The notes under the pieces were generated by a model. That model saw only the letters and a list, made by a program, of their open reading frames with translations, was not told the DNA's origin and ran no database searches. A stretch of 64,000 nucleotides of DNA from the NCBI RefSeq assembly GCF_003703395.1, contig NZ_RDQN01000010.1, forward strand, positions 1 through 64,000, in the 5' to 3' direction. Position 1 is the stretch's first letter. Each line of letters starts with the position of its first letter. The translations under genes and the position numbers were made by a program. This document shows, in pieces, positions 46,351 to 56,676 of the stretch. The DNA comes from Pseudoxanthomonas spadix (GTDB taxonomy: Bacteria; Pseudomonadota; Gammaproteobacteria; Xanthomonadales; Xanthomonadaceae).

Positions 46351-48041
46351 GCGCCGACCTGCCCATGCCGCGCAAGCGGCCCGGCGCCGACGTGCCACAT
46401 CTGGCGGCGCGGCTACGGCAGCCGCCGCGCCTGAGCAGCGAAATGCTGGTGCTGCTGGCCAGCCTGTATTTCGCCGTCTTCAGCAATGTCCGTTTCTGGT
46501 CGGCCGCCATCACCGCACCCGCCCAGCAATGGCCGATGGCCATCTCCCTGTTGGTCTTGCTGGTCGGCCTGCACGCGCTGTTGCTGGGCCTGCTGGTCAA
46601 CCGCTGGACCGCCAAGCCGCTGTTGAGCGTGATCGTGCTGGTGACCGCCGCGGCCTCGCACTTCATGCAGGCCTTTGGCCTGTACCTGGACGCGGACATG
46701 GTGCGCAACGTGCTGGCCACCGACCCGCGCGAATCGTCCGAACTGATGACCTGGTCGCTGCTGGCACCGCTGCTGCTGGCGGCCATCCCGGTGGCGCTGC
46801 TGTGGCGCGTGGAGCTGCTCGGCCGACCTTTGAAGAAGGCTTTGGGCGCGCGCGTCCTGCTGCTGGGCGGTGCCCTGGCCGCCAGCACCGTGGCGGCGGT
46901 GGCCGGCTACCAGCCGCTGGCCGCGCTGATGCGCAACCAGCATGACCTGCGCTACCTGGCCACCCCGGGCAACTGGATGCTCTCGCTGGGCAAGGTGGCC
47001 TTCGCCAGCCCGCCCGGCCCGGCCAAGCCCAAGCTGGCGATCGGCACCGACGCGGTCCAGGTCGCCGCGCGCCCGGCCGGGGCCAGGCCGCGACTGTTGG
47101 TGATCGTGGTCGGCGAAACCGCGCGGGCGCAGAACTGGGGCTTGGGCGGCTACGCCCGCGACACCACCCCGGAGCTGCGCCAAGCCGGCGTGATCAACTT
47201 CACCGACACCAGCGCCTGCGGCACCGCCACCGAGGTCTCGTTGCCGTGCATGTTTTCGCCGTGGGGCCGCCACGACTACGACGAGAAGAAGATCCGCGCC
47301 CACCAGTCGCTGTTGCATGTGCTGGACCATGCCGGCATCGGCGTGGTCTGGCGCGACAACCAGGCTGGCTGCAAGGGCGTATGCGAGGGGCTGCCGATGC
47401 AGTCGGTGACCGACGCGAAGGACCCGCAGCTGTGCAACGACCAGCGCTGCTGGGACCAGATCCTGCTCAAGGACCTGGACGGGGCGCTGGCCATGGCCAA
47501 GACCACGGGCCGGGACAAGGTCCTGGTCCTGCACATGTTGGGCAACCACGGACCCAGCTATTACGACCGCTACCCGCCGCAGTTCGCCCGCTTCACGCCT
47601 GCCTGCCAGGTGCCTGACCTGGGCCGCTGTTCGCGCCAGGAGATCGTCAACGCCTACGACAATGCCTTGCGCTACACCGATCATGTACTGGCCAGCGCCA
47701 TCGGCGCGTTGGCCAGGCGCACCGAGGTGGACAGCGCGCTGGTGTACCTGTCCGACCACGGCGAATCACTGGGCGAGAAAGGCCTGTTCCTGCACGGCGT
47801 GCCCTACGCCATCGCCCCGCGCGAACAGACCCACGTGCCGATGGTGATGTGGTTCGGCGAGCGCTTCGCCCGCGACGAGGGCCTGGACCTGCAGTGCCTG
47901 CGCCAGCGCGCCACCCGGCCCACCAGCCACGACAACCTGTTTCCCTCGGTGCTGGGCCTGCTGGATGTGAAGACCTCGCTGTACGACGCCTCGCGGGATC
48001 TGTTCGCACCGTGTCGCGCGGCGGCGGCAACCCACGCCTGA
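46347..48041 (+). CDS. eptA: Lipid A phosphoethanolamine transferase
   Basis: The 564-residue protein has five N-terminal membrane helices (to about residue 190) and a periplasmic sulfatase-like domain. The catalytic Thr is in 'ACGTATEVSLPCMFS', metal ligands are in 'VVVGETARAQNW' and 'YLSDHGESLGEKGLFLHG', and several cysteine pairs ('CKGVCEG', 'LCNDQRC') would form the disulfides typical of EptA/MCR enzymes. It adds phosphoethanolamine to lipid A, lowering binding of polymyxin-like peptides. It is the second gene of an operon with the PAP2 phosphatase, divergent from an OmpR-type two-component system. Its stop codon lies within the first unit of a 13-bp tandem repeat. Confidence 0.92.
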   Translation: MSADLPMPRKRPGADVPHLAARLRQPPRLSSEMLVLLASLYFAVFSNVRFWSAAITAPAQQWPMAISLLVLLVGLHALLLGLLVNRWTAKPLLSVIVLVTAAASHFMQAFGLYLDADMVRNVLATDPRESSELMTWSLLAPLLLAAIPVALLWRVELLGRPLKKALGARVLLLGGALAASTVAAVAGYQPLAALMRNQHDLRYLATPGNWMLSLGKVAFASPPGPAKPKLAIGTDAVQVAARPAGARPRLLVIVVGETARAQNWGLGGYARDTTPELRQAGVINFTDTSACGTATEVSLPCMFSPWGRHDYDEKKIRAHQSLLHVLDHAGIGVVWRDNQAGCKGVCEGLPMQSVTDAKDPQLCNDQRCWDQILLKDLDGALAMAKTTGRDKVLVLHMLGNHGPSYYDRYPPQFARFTPACQVPDLGRCSRQEIVNAYDNALRYTDHVLASAIGALARRTEVDSALVYLSDHGESLGEKGLFLHGVPYAIAPREQTHVPMVMWFGERFARDEGLDLQCLRQRATRPTSHDNLFPSVLGLLDVKTSLYDASRDLFAPCRAAAATHA

Positions 48042-48138
48042 GCTGTTGCCCTGAGCTGTTGCCCTGAGCTGTTGCCCTGAGCTGTTGGCCTGAGCTGTTG
48101 CTTGTGCTGTTGCTTGTGCCGTTGCCGTTGCCGTTGCC
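48038..48138 (+). repeat. 13-bp tandem repeat array overlapping the eptA stop codon
   Basis: CTGAGCTGTTGCC is repeated five times (48038-48102; unit 4 has one change and unit 5 another), followed by two 12-bp relatives (TGTGCTGTTGCT, TGTGCCGTTGCC) and GTTGCC hexamers up to 48138. The eptA TGA stop is bases 2-4 of the first unit. Such arrays usually vary in copy number. Confidence 0.9.
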
Positions 48139-48142
48139 GTGA

Positions 48143-48545
48143 GCTTTACCTGACCGAGCCGTAAAGCGAGCCGAGCATCGCAGGAAGGCAGGGCCGAAGA
48201 GGCGCCCTTGTCTGAGCGAAGCGAGTTTGGGCGCCGTCCCTGAAAGGGGATAAATGCCCCGCCTTCCGAGAAGCGCAGGGGACCGCCGCGCAGCGGCGGA
48301 TCGCGTTTTCAATCCCCTTTTTGGGACCGGCGAGAAGCGGTTTTGGCTACTCTTGCCAAGACAAAAGTAGCTCGCGCCGCGAAGCGGCGTGAAAGCCTTT
48401 GCTTCTGATCTTGGTGTGCGTTGAGTGTCCCCGCTAAGACCGCGCAAGCCATTCAAGCAGGATCAAAGGATTTCGCACCCTTCGGGCATGGACTTCCTTT
48501 TCTCGCGGCAAGAGGAAGCTCAGTCAAATCAACAACAACAGACCG
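48143..48545. repeat. Hairpin-rich non-coding region, probable dispersed intergenic element
   Basis: Between eptA and zapE there is no gene. The region holds GCTTTAC/GTAAAGC (48143-48167, a possible eptA transcript end), GGCGCCC/GGGCGCC (48200-48235), CCGCCGC/GCGGCGG (48282-48298) and a CTACT/AGTAG hairpin with the text GGCTACTCTTGCCAAGACAA (48344-48363). I recall similar 'TTTTGGCTACTTTTGCC' text as frequent between genes in Xanthomonadaceae, but copy number cannot be tested here. Confidence 0.5.
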
Positions 48546-48559
48546 AAGCCTGCGCCGCA

Positions 48560-49678
48560 TCAACCCAGATGCGGCGTCCCCAGATACTGCGCACTTTGCA
48601 TTTCGATCAATCGCGACGCCGTGCGCTCGAACGCACCGGCCAGGCGGCTGCCGCTGTACAGCGCGGTCGGTGCAGCGGCGGCGGTGCACACCAGCTTGAC
48701 CTGGCGGTCGTACACCTCGTCGATCAGGTTGACGAAGCGGCGCGCGGCATCCTCGTTGTGGCGATCGAAGGTCGGGATGGCGCCCACCAGCAGCGTGTCG
48801 AATTCGCGCGCCAGCTCGATGTAGTCGGTGGTCGAGCGCGGGCCTTCGCACAGGGCCGAAAAATCGAACCAGGCCAGGCCCCGGCAGCGTCCGCGCAGCG
48901 CGATCCTGCGACCGTCGATCTCGATCTGCCCGGCCTGCGCCGGTACGCCGGCCAGTTCCAGCCAGCGCTGGCCCAGCCAGGCGTCCGCCTCGCCATCCAG
49001 CGGCGCGCGGTACACTGGCGAACGGGTCAGCGTGCGCAGCCGATAGTCCTGCTGGCCCTCGGCGTGCAGCACCACACAGTACTTCTGCAGCGCGGCGATG
49101 GCCGGCAGGAAACGCTCGCGCTGCAGGCCGTCCTTGTAGAGGTTTTCCGGCGCGGTGTTGGAGGTGGTCACCAGGGTCACGCCCTGGACGAACAGCCGCT
49201 CCAGCAGCCGCCCGAGCAGCATCGCATCGCCGATGTCGGTGACGAAGAATTCGTCGAGCACCAGCACCCGCAGCGAATCCTTCCAGTCCTGGGCAATGCG
49301 TGCCAGCGGATCGCTCTGGCCGGCATGCGCGCGCAGCCTGTCGTGGATCTGGCGCATGAACCGGTGGAAATGCGTGCGCCGCTTCTGCCTGACCGGCAGC
49401 CCGTCGTAGAACAGGTCGACCAGGAAGGTCTTGCCACGGCCCACACCGCCCCACAGATACAGTCCGGGCACGGCCTGCGGCTTCTTCCAGAAGGCCGAAA
49501 GCCGATCCAGGAAGCCGTCCTGCTCGCCCTCGCACAGCGCGATGTGGATGCGGTCCAGCTCGGCCAGGGCTGCGTGCTGGGCGCGGTCATCGCTCCACTT
49601 GCCTTCGCGCGCACCTTGCGCATAGCGCTGCGAAGGCAGCAGGTCAGCCTGCGCGCGGCCTGCCTGCGGTGCGCTCAC
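48560..49678 (-). CDS. zapE: Cell-division AAA+ ATPase ZapE (AFG1 family)
   Basis: The 372-residue protein has the AFG1/ZapE layout: Walker A 'LWGGVGRGKTFLVDLFYDGLP' in pattern, 'KRRTHFHRFM', Walker B 'VLVLDEFFVTDIGDAMLLGRL', sensor 'VTLVTTSNTAPENLYKDGLQRERFLP' and the C-terminal 'WFDFSALCEGPRSTTDY'. ZapE associates with the FtsZ ring under low oxygen or heat stress in E. coli. The start is a GTG at 49678 that overlaps the upstream hydrolase stop (GTGA), so the two genes are coupled. Confidence 0.92.
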   Translation of the reverse strand: MSAPQAGRAQADLLPSQRYAQGAREGKWSDDRAQHAALAELDRIHIALCEGEQDGFLDRLSAFWKKPQAVPGLYLWGGVGRGKTFLVDLFYDGLPVRQKRRTHFHRFMRQIHDRLRAHAGQSDPLARIAQDWKDSLRVLVLDEFFVTDIGDAMLLGRLLERLFVQGVTLVTTSNTAPENLYKDGLQRERFLPAIAALQKYCVVLHAEGQQDYRLRTLTRSPVYRAPLDGEADAWLGQRWLELAGVPAQAGQIEIDGRRIALRGRCRGLAWFDFSALCEGPRSTTDYIELAREFDTLLVGAIPTFDRHNEDAARRFVNLIDEVYDRQVKLVCTAAAAPTALYSGSRLAGAFERTASRLIEMQSAQYLGTPHLG

Positions 49679-50343
49679 GCGCTGGCTGCCGGCAGCCAGC
49701 CCTTGACCGTGTGCTGGATGGCGCCGCGCAGGTCGATCAGCTTGCGGTGGAAGAAGTGGCCGGTGTCGGGCATGCGCACCAGCGTGTGCGGCGCGTCGAG
49801 GCCGTCGAGCCAGTCGACCACCGCCTGCGGATCGACGATCTCATCATCGTTGCCCTGCACCACCAGCCAGCGCGACGGCGGCTGCACATCATCGAAGTCC
49901 CACTCGCGCCCGACCGGCGGGGCGATGGACACCAGTACCTGCGGCCGCAGCGCGGCGCTGGCCTTCAGGGTCACGTAGGCGCCGAAACTGAAGCCCACCA
50001 GCCACAGCGCCGCCTCGGGCCGCTGGGTGCGCACCCAGGCCACCACCGCGGCCAGGTCGTCCTGCTCGCCGACGCCGTTGTCGAACGCGCCGGCCGAGCG
50101 GCCGACGCTGCGAAAGTTGAAGCGCACCGTGGCCAGGCCAAGCTCGCGCAGCGCGCGCGCGGCCATGGTCACGACCTTGTTGTGCAGACTGCCGCCTTCG
50201 GTGGACAGCGGATGGCAGACCACCGCCACGGCCGGAACCGGCGCCACGTCGGGATCGGGCAGGTCCACCGCCGTTTCCAACGCGCCGGCGGGGCCGTCCA
50301 GCAGCAGGGTGGTCGATTCAGTGGGGAAGGCAGGAGTCGGCAT
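49675..50343 (-). CDS. Alpha/beta hydrolase (COG2945 type)
   Basis: The 222-residue protein has the hydrolase fold with the nucleophile elbow 'LVGFSFGAYVTL' (G-x-S-x-G), an Asp in 'GNDDEIVDP' and a His in 'PDTGHFFHRKL'. 'AVVCHPLSTEGGSLHNKVV' and 'LGLATVRFNFRSVGRSAG' are typical of the COG2945 group of small esterase-like proteins. The substrate is unknown. The ATG at 50343 begins the conserved region. It is coupled to zapE by a 4-bp overlap, an arrangement I know from other Xanthomonadaceae without a known reason. Confidence 0.82.
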   Translation of the reverse strand: MPTPAFPTESTTLLLDGPAGALETAVDLPDPDVAPVPAVAVVCHPLSTEGGSLHNKVVTMAARALRELGLATVRFNFRSVGRSAGAFDNGVGEQDDLAAVVAWVRTQRPEAALWLVGFSFGAYVTLKASAALRPQVLVSIAPPVGREWDFDDVQPPSRWLVVQGNDDEIVDPQAVVDWLDGLDAPHTLVRMPDTGHFFHRKLIDLRGAIQHTVKGWLPAASA

Positions 50344-50406
50344 GGCGCCATGATAACCCCCGCTTCGCGCGCGGCCCGCCTCTTGCAACCTCGTCAAATC
50401 GCATAA

Positions 50407-50442
50407 ACACCGACGCCGGCCCCACGGGACCGGCGTCGGTGT
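50407..50442 (-). terminator. Strong hairpin after the MHS transporter gene
   Basis: ACACCGACGCCGG (50407-50419) and CCGGCGTCGGTGT (50430-50442) are perfect 13-bp reverse complements with a 10-base loop. In the leftward direction the stem is followed by TTTAT, so it should end the porin-transporter transcript. The hydrolase gene starts beyond it. Confidence 0.8.
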
Positions 50443-50490
50443 GGGCTGGCGAATCTCGCCCCGGCCCGTGGCGCCCCTCCCAGGGATGGC

Positions 50491-52152
<1,662 letters not shown>

Positions 52153-52164
52153 GAGGTTCTCCGG

Positions 52165-53580
52165 TTAGAAGCTGTATTTCACGGACGTATGGATGCGCTT
52201 GAAGTCGCCGGACCGGTCGTCTTCAAGCTGACGCTGGCCCCAGCTGAGCTCGGCGCCCAGATCGAGCTTGGGATACGGCGAATAGATCACGTTGGCGTGC
52301 CAGGACTGGGCGCGTTCGGTCACCCCGTAGCCGGTGTATTCCACATCGTTGTCCAGTAGGGCCTGCGCGTAGTACAGGTTGGTGCGCACCTTGGGCGAGA
52401 ACAGATGGCGCCAGGCCACCCAGCCGCCGTAGCCGTCCTGTGCATGCAGGTCGTTGTCGGCATCGACCACGGTGTCCGGTCCCAGGCCCAGGGCCATGTA
52501 GCGGCCAATGCCCTTGCCGCCGTTGACCTGGTAGCGCAGGTCGTCGGCCTTGCCCATGTTGAATTTGCCGGCCACGCTCAGCGCAGCGCCGTTGTCGGTT
52601 TCGTCCTGGTACTTGAACTGGCGCAGCAGCGCGGCCACGCTGAACAGGCCCCAGTCGCCCTTGGTCTGCCACTTGGCGGTCAGGTCCGGCAGGCTGCTGT
52701 CGCCGGAGTTGGAGCGCACCCCGGTCCGATACGCACCCATCGTGGTCTGCGGGTTTTCCAGCGCCACCGAGAAGCCACCGTTGGTATAGCGCAACTGCGC
52801 CTGGCGCACGAAGATCACCCCGTCAGTCGGCCCCAGGAAGTCCACTGCGTCGGGCAGCACTTCGGCATTCATGAAGTTGGACCAGGTCTGGCCGGCCAGC
52901 CAGTGGTTCCAGCTCACGTACGCATGGCGCAGGCTCAGCGCGTAGGTGTTGGTGGAAGTCTCGTTGCCGGCGAACGTGTTGCTGCCGCCGCCGAACATGT
53001 CCGCCTCCAGGTACGCCTTGATCTTGTCGCCATTGTCGGTGACGGTGTCCATCGAGAAGTTGAAGCGCGAGAACTGCGCGTGGAAATCGGTGTAGCCATC
53101 GCCACCATCGGCGCCAGCACCGGCCACCGGGATCGCCGCTGGCACATAGAACAGGCGTCCGGCCGATCCGTCGACGATGCGGCCGTCGGAGGTGTCGGTG
53201 TACATGCCGTCCATCTTGATGAAGCCACCAAAGGTGAAGGTGGTATTGGGCATGGCCCCGGCCATGATCGACTGCGCCTGGATCGGCTGCTTGCCGGCCG
53301 GGACCTTGGCCACACGGGTGCGCACCTCGTCCAGCTGGGTCTGGGTCTGACTGATCTGGCCTTGGGTCTGGGCGATCTGCCCTTGGGTCTGGGTGATCTG
53401 GCTGGCCTGTTGCTGTTGCGCGTTGAGCAAGGCCTGGACCTGCGCCTCGAGCTGGGCCACGCGGGCTTCGAGCTCTTTCTCCTTCCTTGTCTGAGCCAGG
53501 GCCGCTGCGGGCACCAGCAGGGCAACCAACATCGCGACTGCAAGTGGTCGGCGCGACAACGATGCTAGGTTTGTGCTCAT
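52165..53580 (-). CDS. DcaP-like outer-membrane porin
   Basis: The 471-residue precursor has a signal peptide ('LAVAMLVALLVPAAALAQT') and a periplasmic coiled coil (residues 31-80) with repeats of 'QTQGQI' type. A 16-strand-type beta-barrel starts at about 'FTFGGFIKMDGMYTD' and ends in the C-terminal 'HTSVKYSF' with the required terminal Phe. This is the DcaP trimeric porin design, known from Acinetobacter for organic-acid and sulbactam uptake. A strong GAGGGGA ribosome-binding site precedes the ATG at 53580. It leads an operon with the MHS transporter, so the two probably serve one nutrient. Confidence 0.85.
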   Translation of the reverse strand: MSTNLASLSRRPLAVAMLVALLVPAAALAQTRKEKELEARVAQLEAQVQALLNAQQQQASQITQTQGQIAQTQGQISQTQTQLDEVRTRVAKVPAGKQPIQAQSIMAGAMPNTTFTFGGFIKMDGMYTDTSDGRIVDGSAGRLFYVPAAIPVAGAGADGGDGYTDFHAQFSRFNFSMDTVTDNGDKIKAYLEADMFGGGSNTFAGNETSTNTYALSLRHAYVSWNHWLAGQTWSNFMNAEVLPDAVDFLGPTDGVIFVRQAQLRYTNGGFSVALENPQTTMGAYRTGVRSNSGDSSLPDLTAKWQTKGDWGLFSVAALLRQFKYQDETDNGAALSVAGKFNMGKADDLRYQVNGGKGIGRYMALGLGPDTVVDADNDLHAQDGYGGWVAWRHLFSPKVRTNLYYAQALLDNDVEYTGYGVTERAQSWHANVIYSPYPKLDLGAELSWGQRQLEDDRSGDFKRIHTSVKYSF

Positions 53581-53680
53581 TTCCCCTCTCCCAGGAAGTC
53601 CACCCATGTGCGTCGGATCTGCCCCCTCAGAGCGCACCATGGCAGAGTGCGGGGTACGTGATGGCGCTCACCATTCCCCT

Positions 53681-53715
53681 TTGGTCGAAACGCGCACCCT
53701 TTAAGACCAAGGTCT
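53681..53715. promoter_or_regulatory. Inverted repeats in the porin-acs divergent promoter
   Basis: TTGGTC (53681-53686) faces GACCAA (53705-53710), and AGACC-AA-GGTCT occupies 53704-53715. They lie in the middle of the 252-bp region between the porin and acs genes, suitable for a regulator acting on both directions. A link to the CrbR-like regulator is only a suggestion. Confidence 0.35.
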
Positions 53716-53832
53716 AACGGGCCTGTCGGGCAGCGTAAACCGTGGATCGGTCAAACTTCCTGTCCCCGCGTCGCGGCCGGTTTTTCGATGTCCGGCCCGC
53801 TCATTGGCAACACGTTCCACCAAGGAGGCTCC

Positions 53833-55776
53833 ATGTCCGATCTGTATCCCGTCGATCCTGCATTCGCCCGCCAGGCCCGGGTCGATGCCGCGACCTATGC
53901 CCGCGACTACAAGGCCTCCATCGAGCAGCCCGAGGCGTTCTGGAAGCAGGTGGCGCAGCGGCTGGACTGGATCAAGGCGCCGACCCGGATCAAGGACGTG
54001 AGCTTCGATGTGGATGACTTCCACATCCAGTGGTTCGCCGATGGCGAACTCAACGCCAGCGTCAACTGCCTGGACCGCCAGCTGGAGGCGCGCGGCGACA
54101 AGATCGCGCTGCTGTTCGAACCGGACAGCCCCGACAGCGAGAGCTACGGCGTCACCTATCGCCAGCTGCATGCGCGCGTGTGCCGGCTGGCCAACGCGCT
54201 GCGCAGCCTGGGCGTGGCCAAGGGCGACCGGGTCACCATCTACCTGCCGATGATTCCCGATGCGGCCGTGGCGATGCTGGCCTGCGCCCGGATCGGCGCG
54301 GTCCATTCGGTGGTGTTCGGCGGTTTTGCGCCCAATTCCATCGCCGACCGGGTCGCCGACTGCGCCAGCAAGCTGATCATCACCGCCGACGAGGGCCTGC
54401 GCGGCTCCAGGAAGATCCCGCTCAAGGCCAACGTCGATGCCGCACTGAAGCTGCCCGGTACCAGCTCGGTGGAAACGGTGCTGGTGGTGCGCCACACCGG
54501 TGGCCCGGTCGACATGCAGGCCCCGCGCGACCGCTGGTTCCACGACGTGGTCGACAGCCAGCCGGACACCTGCGCGCCGGAGCGCATGAATGCCGAGGAT
54601 CCGCTGTTCATCCTCTACACCTCCGGTTCGACCGGCAAGCCCAAGGGCGTGCTGCACACCACCGGCGGCTACCTGCTGTGGGCCGCGTACACGCACGAGC
54701 TGGTCTTCGACCTGAAGGAAGACGACATCTACTGGTGCACCGCCGACGTGGGCTGGGTCACCGGCCACAGCTACATCGTCTACGGCCCGCTGGCCAATGG
54801 CGCGACCTCGCTGGTCTTCGAAGGGGTGCCCAGCTATCCGGACAATTCGCGCTTCTGGCAGGTGGTGGACAAGCACAGGGTCAGCCTGTTCTACACCGCG
54901 CCCACCGCGATCCGCGCGCTGATGCGCGAGGGCGATGGCCCGGTCAGGAAGACCTCGCGCAAGACCCTGCGCGTGCTGGGCACGGTCGGCGAGCCGATCA
55001 ATCCCGAAGCCTGGCGCTGGTACTACGAGGTGGTGGGTGACAGCCGCTGCCCGATCGTGGACACCTGGTGGCAGACCGAAACCGGCGGCCACATGATCAC
55101 CCCGCTGCCCGGTGCCACCGCGCTCAAGCCGGGCTCGGCCACCGTACCGTTCTTCGGTGTGCAGCCGGCCGTGGTGGATGCCAACGGGGTCGAGCTGGAA
55201 GGCCAGGCCGAGGGCAACCTGGTGATCAAGGACTCCTGGCCGGGTCAGATGCGCACGGTCTACGGCGACCACCAGCGCTTCATCGACACCTACTTTCGCA
55301 CCTATCCGGGCACCTACTTCACCGGCGACGGCTGCCGCCGCGATGCCGATGGCTACTACTGGATCACCGGCCGGGTGGATGACGTCATCAACGTTTCCGG
55401 CCACCGGATCGGCACGGCCGAGGTGGAAAGCGCGCTGGTCTCGCATCCCAAGGTGGCCGAGGCCGCCGTGGTCGGCTTCCCGCACGACCTCAAGGGCCAG
55501 GGCATCTATGCCTATGTGACCCTGGTGGCCGGCGAGCAGCCAACCGAGGAGCTGCGCAAGGAGCTGATCGCCCACGTGCGCAAGGAGATCGGGCCGATCG
55601 CCTCGCCCGACCACCTGCAGTGGGCGCCGGGCCTGCCCAAGACCCGGTCGGGCAAGATCATGCGCCGGATCCTGCGCAAGATCGCCGAGAACGCGCCGGA
55701 CCAGCTGGGCGATACCTCGACCCTGGCCGACCCGTCGGTGGTCGATTCGCTGGTGTCCGAGCGCAAGGTCCGGTAG
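53833..55776 (+). CDS. acs: Acetyl-CoA synthetase
   Basis: This is a full-length 647-residue Acs. It has the P-loop '[20 protein letters not shown]' (residues about 263-282), '[16 protein letters not shown]', the A5 motif '[16 protein letters not shown]', the A8 hinge '[20 protein letters not shown]' and the acetylation site Lys608 in '[11 protein letters not shown]'. The enzyme makes acetyl-CoA from acetate, ATP and CoA. Acetylation of the lysine by a Pat-type enzyme switches Acs off in Salmonella; a Pat-type gene lies at 58504. AAGGAGG precedes the ATG. Transcriptional control by CrbS/CrbR-type regulation is likely, because the regulator gene follows 144 bp downstream. Confidence 0.97.
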   Translation: MSDLYPVDPAFARQARVDAATYARDYKASIEQPEAFWKQVAQRLDWIKAPTRIKDVSFDVDDFHIQWFADGELNASVNCLDRQLEARGDKIALLFEPDSPDSESYGVTYRQLHARVCRLANALRSLGVAKGDRVTIYLPMIPDAAVAMLACARIGAVHSVVFGGFAPNSIADRVADCASKLIITADEGLRGSRKIPLKANVDAALKLPGTSSVETVLVVRHTGGPVDMQAPRDRWFHDVVDSQPDTCAPERMNAEDPLFILYTSGSTGKPKGVLHTTGGYLLWAAYTHELVFDLKEDDIYWCTADVGWVTGHSYIVYGPLANGATSLVFEGVPSYPDNSRFWQVVDKHRVSLFYTAPTAIRALMREGDGPVRKTSRKTLRVLGTVGEPINPEAWRWYYEVVGDSRCPIVDTWWQTETGGHMITPLPGATALKPGSATVPFFGVQPAVVDANGVELEGQAEGNLVIKDSWPGQMRTVYGDHQRFIDTYFRTYPGTYFTGDGCRRDADGYYWITGRVDDVINVSGHRIGTAEVESALVSHPKVAEAAVVGFPHDLKGQGIYAYVTLVAGEQPTEELRKELIAHVRKEIGPIASPDHLQWAPGLPKTRSGKIMRRILRKIAENAPDQLGDTSTLADPSVVDSLVSERKVR

Positions 55777-55920
55777 CCGGAGCGAGGGGCCGTGGCCAGT
55801 GCATCGTCCAGGGCCGACCGCGTGGTCTGGCACCATGCCAAGCGTTCCCACCCGGAATCGGCATTGCCCGAGCGCGATGCCGACCCGGTGCACGACCCCT
55901 CTCCCACGACCTGCGCCTCC

Positions 55921-56589
55921 ATGACCACACTGCTCATCGCCGACGACCATCCCCTGTTCCGGGAGGCCCTGCGCGGAGCCGTGCAACGGGTGCTGCCGGG
56001 GGTGAACCTGCACGAGGCCGCCAGTGTCGATGCGCTCTACGCCCTGGTCGAGGCCAACCCGGATGCGGACCTGCTGCTGCTGGACCTCAACATGCCCGGC
56101 GCGCATGGCTTCAACGCGCTGGTCCACCTGCGCGCCCTGCATCCGCAGCTGCCGGTGATCGTGGTGTCCGCGCGCGAGGAACCCTCGGTGATGCGACGCG
56201 CCCTGGACCACGGCGCGATGGGCTTCATTCCCAAGTCGGTCGATTCGGACACCATCGGCGAGGCCATCGGCGCGGTGCTCGATGGCGAGCGCTGGGCGCC
56301 GGAGGAAGCCCACAACGCCCCGGCCATCGGCCGCGACGAGGCCGAAGTGGCCCAGCGCCTGCGCGATCTCACCCCGCAGCAGTTCCGGGTGCTGCAGATG
56401 CTCGGCGCCGGCCGCCTGAACAAGCAGATCGCCTACGACCTGGGCGTGTCCGAGGCCACCATCAAGGCCCACGTCACCGCCATCCTGCGCAAGCTGGGCG
56501 TGACCAACCGCACCCAGGCGGTGCTGATGGCCGGGCGCCTGTCGGTTGATCCGGACGGCCTGATCCCGCCGCCGGAAGACCAGGAATAA
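55921..56589 (+). CDS. crbR: NarL/LuxR-family response regulator, CrbR/ErdR-like
   Basis: The 222-residue regulator has a receiver domain with 'LLIADDHPLFREAL', phospho-acceptor Asp55 in 'LLLLDLNMPGAHG' and Lys in 'GFIPKS'. A LuxR-type helix-turn-helix follows ('LTPQQFRVLQMLGAGRLNKQIAYDLGVSEATIKAHVTAIL', quoted as pattern). No kinase is adjacent. CrbR (Vibrio) and ErdR (Pseudomonas) are regulators of this type that activate acs with the symporter kinase CrbS/MxtR, and such a kinase lies 12.7 kb away at 39788-43243. The pairing is inferred from architecture and from the acs neighbour. Confidence 0.82.
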   Translation: MTTLLIADDHPLFREALRGAVQRVLPGVNLHEAASVDALYALVEANPDADLLLLDLNMPGAHGFNALVHLRALHPQLPVIVVSAREEPSVMRRALDHGAMGFIPKSVDSDTIGEAIGAVLDGERWAPEEAHNAPAIGRDEAEVAQRLRDLTPQQFRVLQMLGAGRLNKQIAYDLGVSEATIKAHVTAILRKLGVTNRTQAVLMAGRLSVDPDGLIPPPEDQE

Positions 56590-56676
56590 CGCCGTGCCCT
56601 GTGGCCGCAAAGGCCAGCCTTCGCGGCCACCGGATGCGCGGTACGCTTCGGCTTCACCCACCGCCCGCCGAGCTGC

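Noticed and set aside
48038..48138. Possible CRISPR array
   Set aside because: The units are 13 bp, directly adjacent and without spacers, and no cas gene is present. It is a simple tandem repeat.
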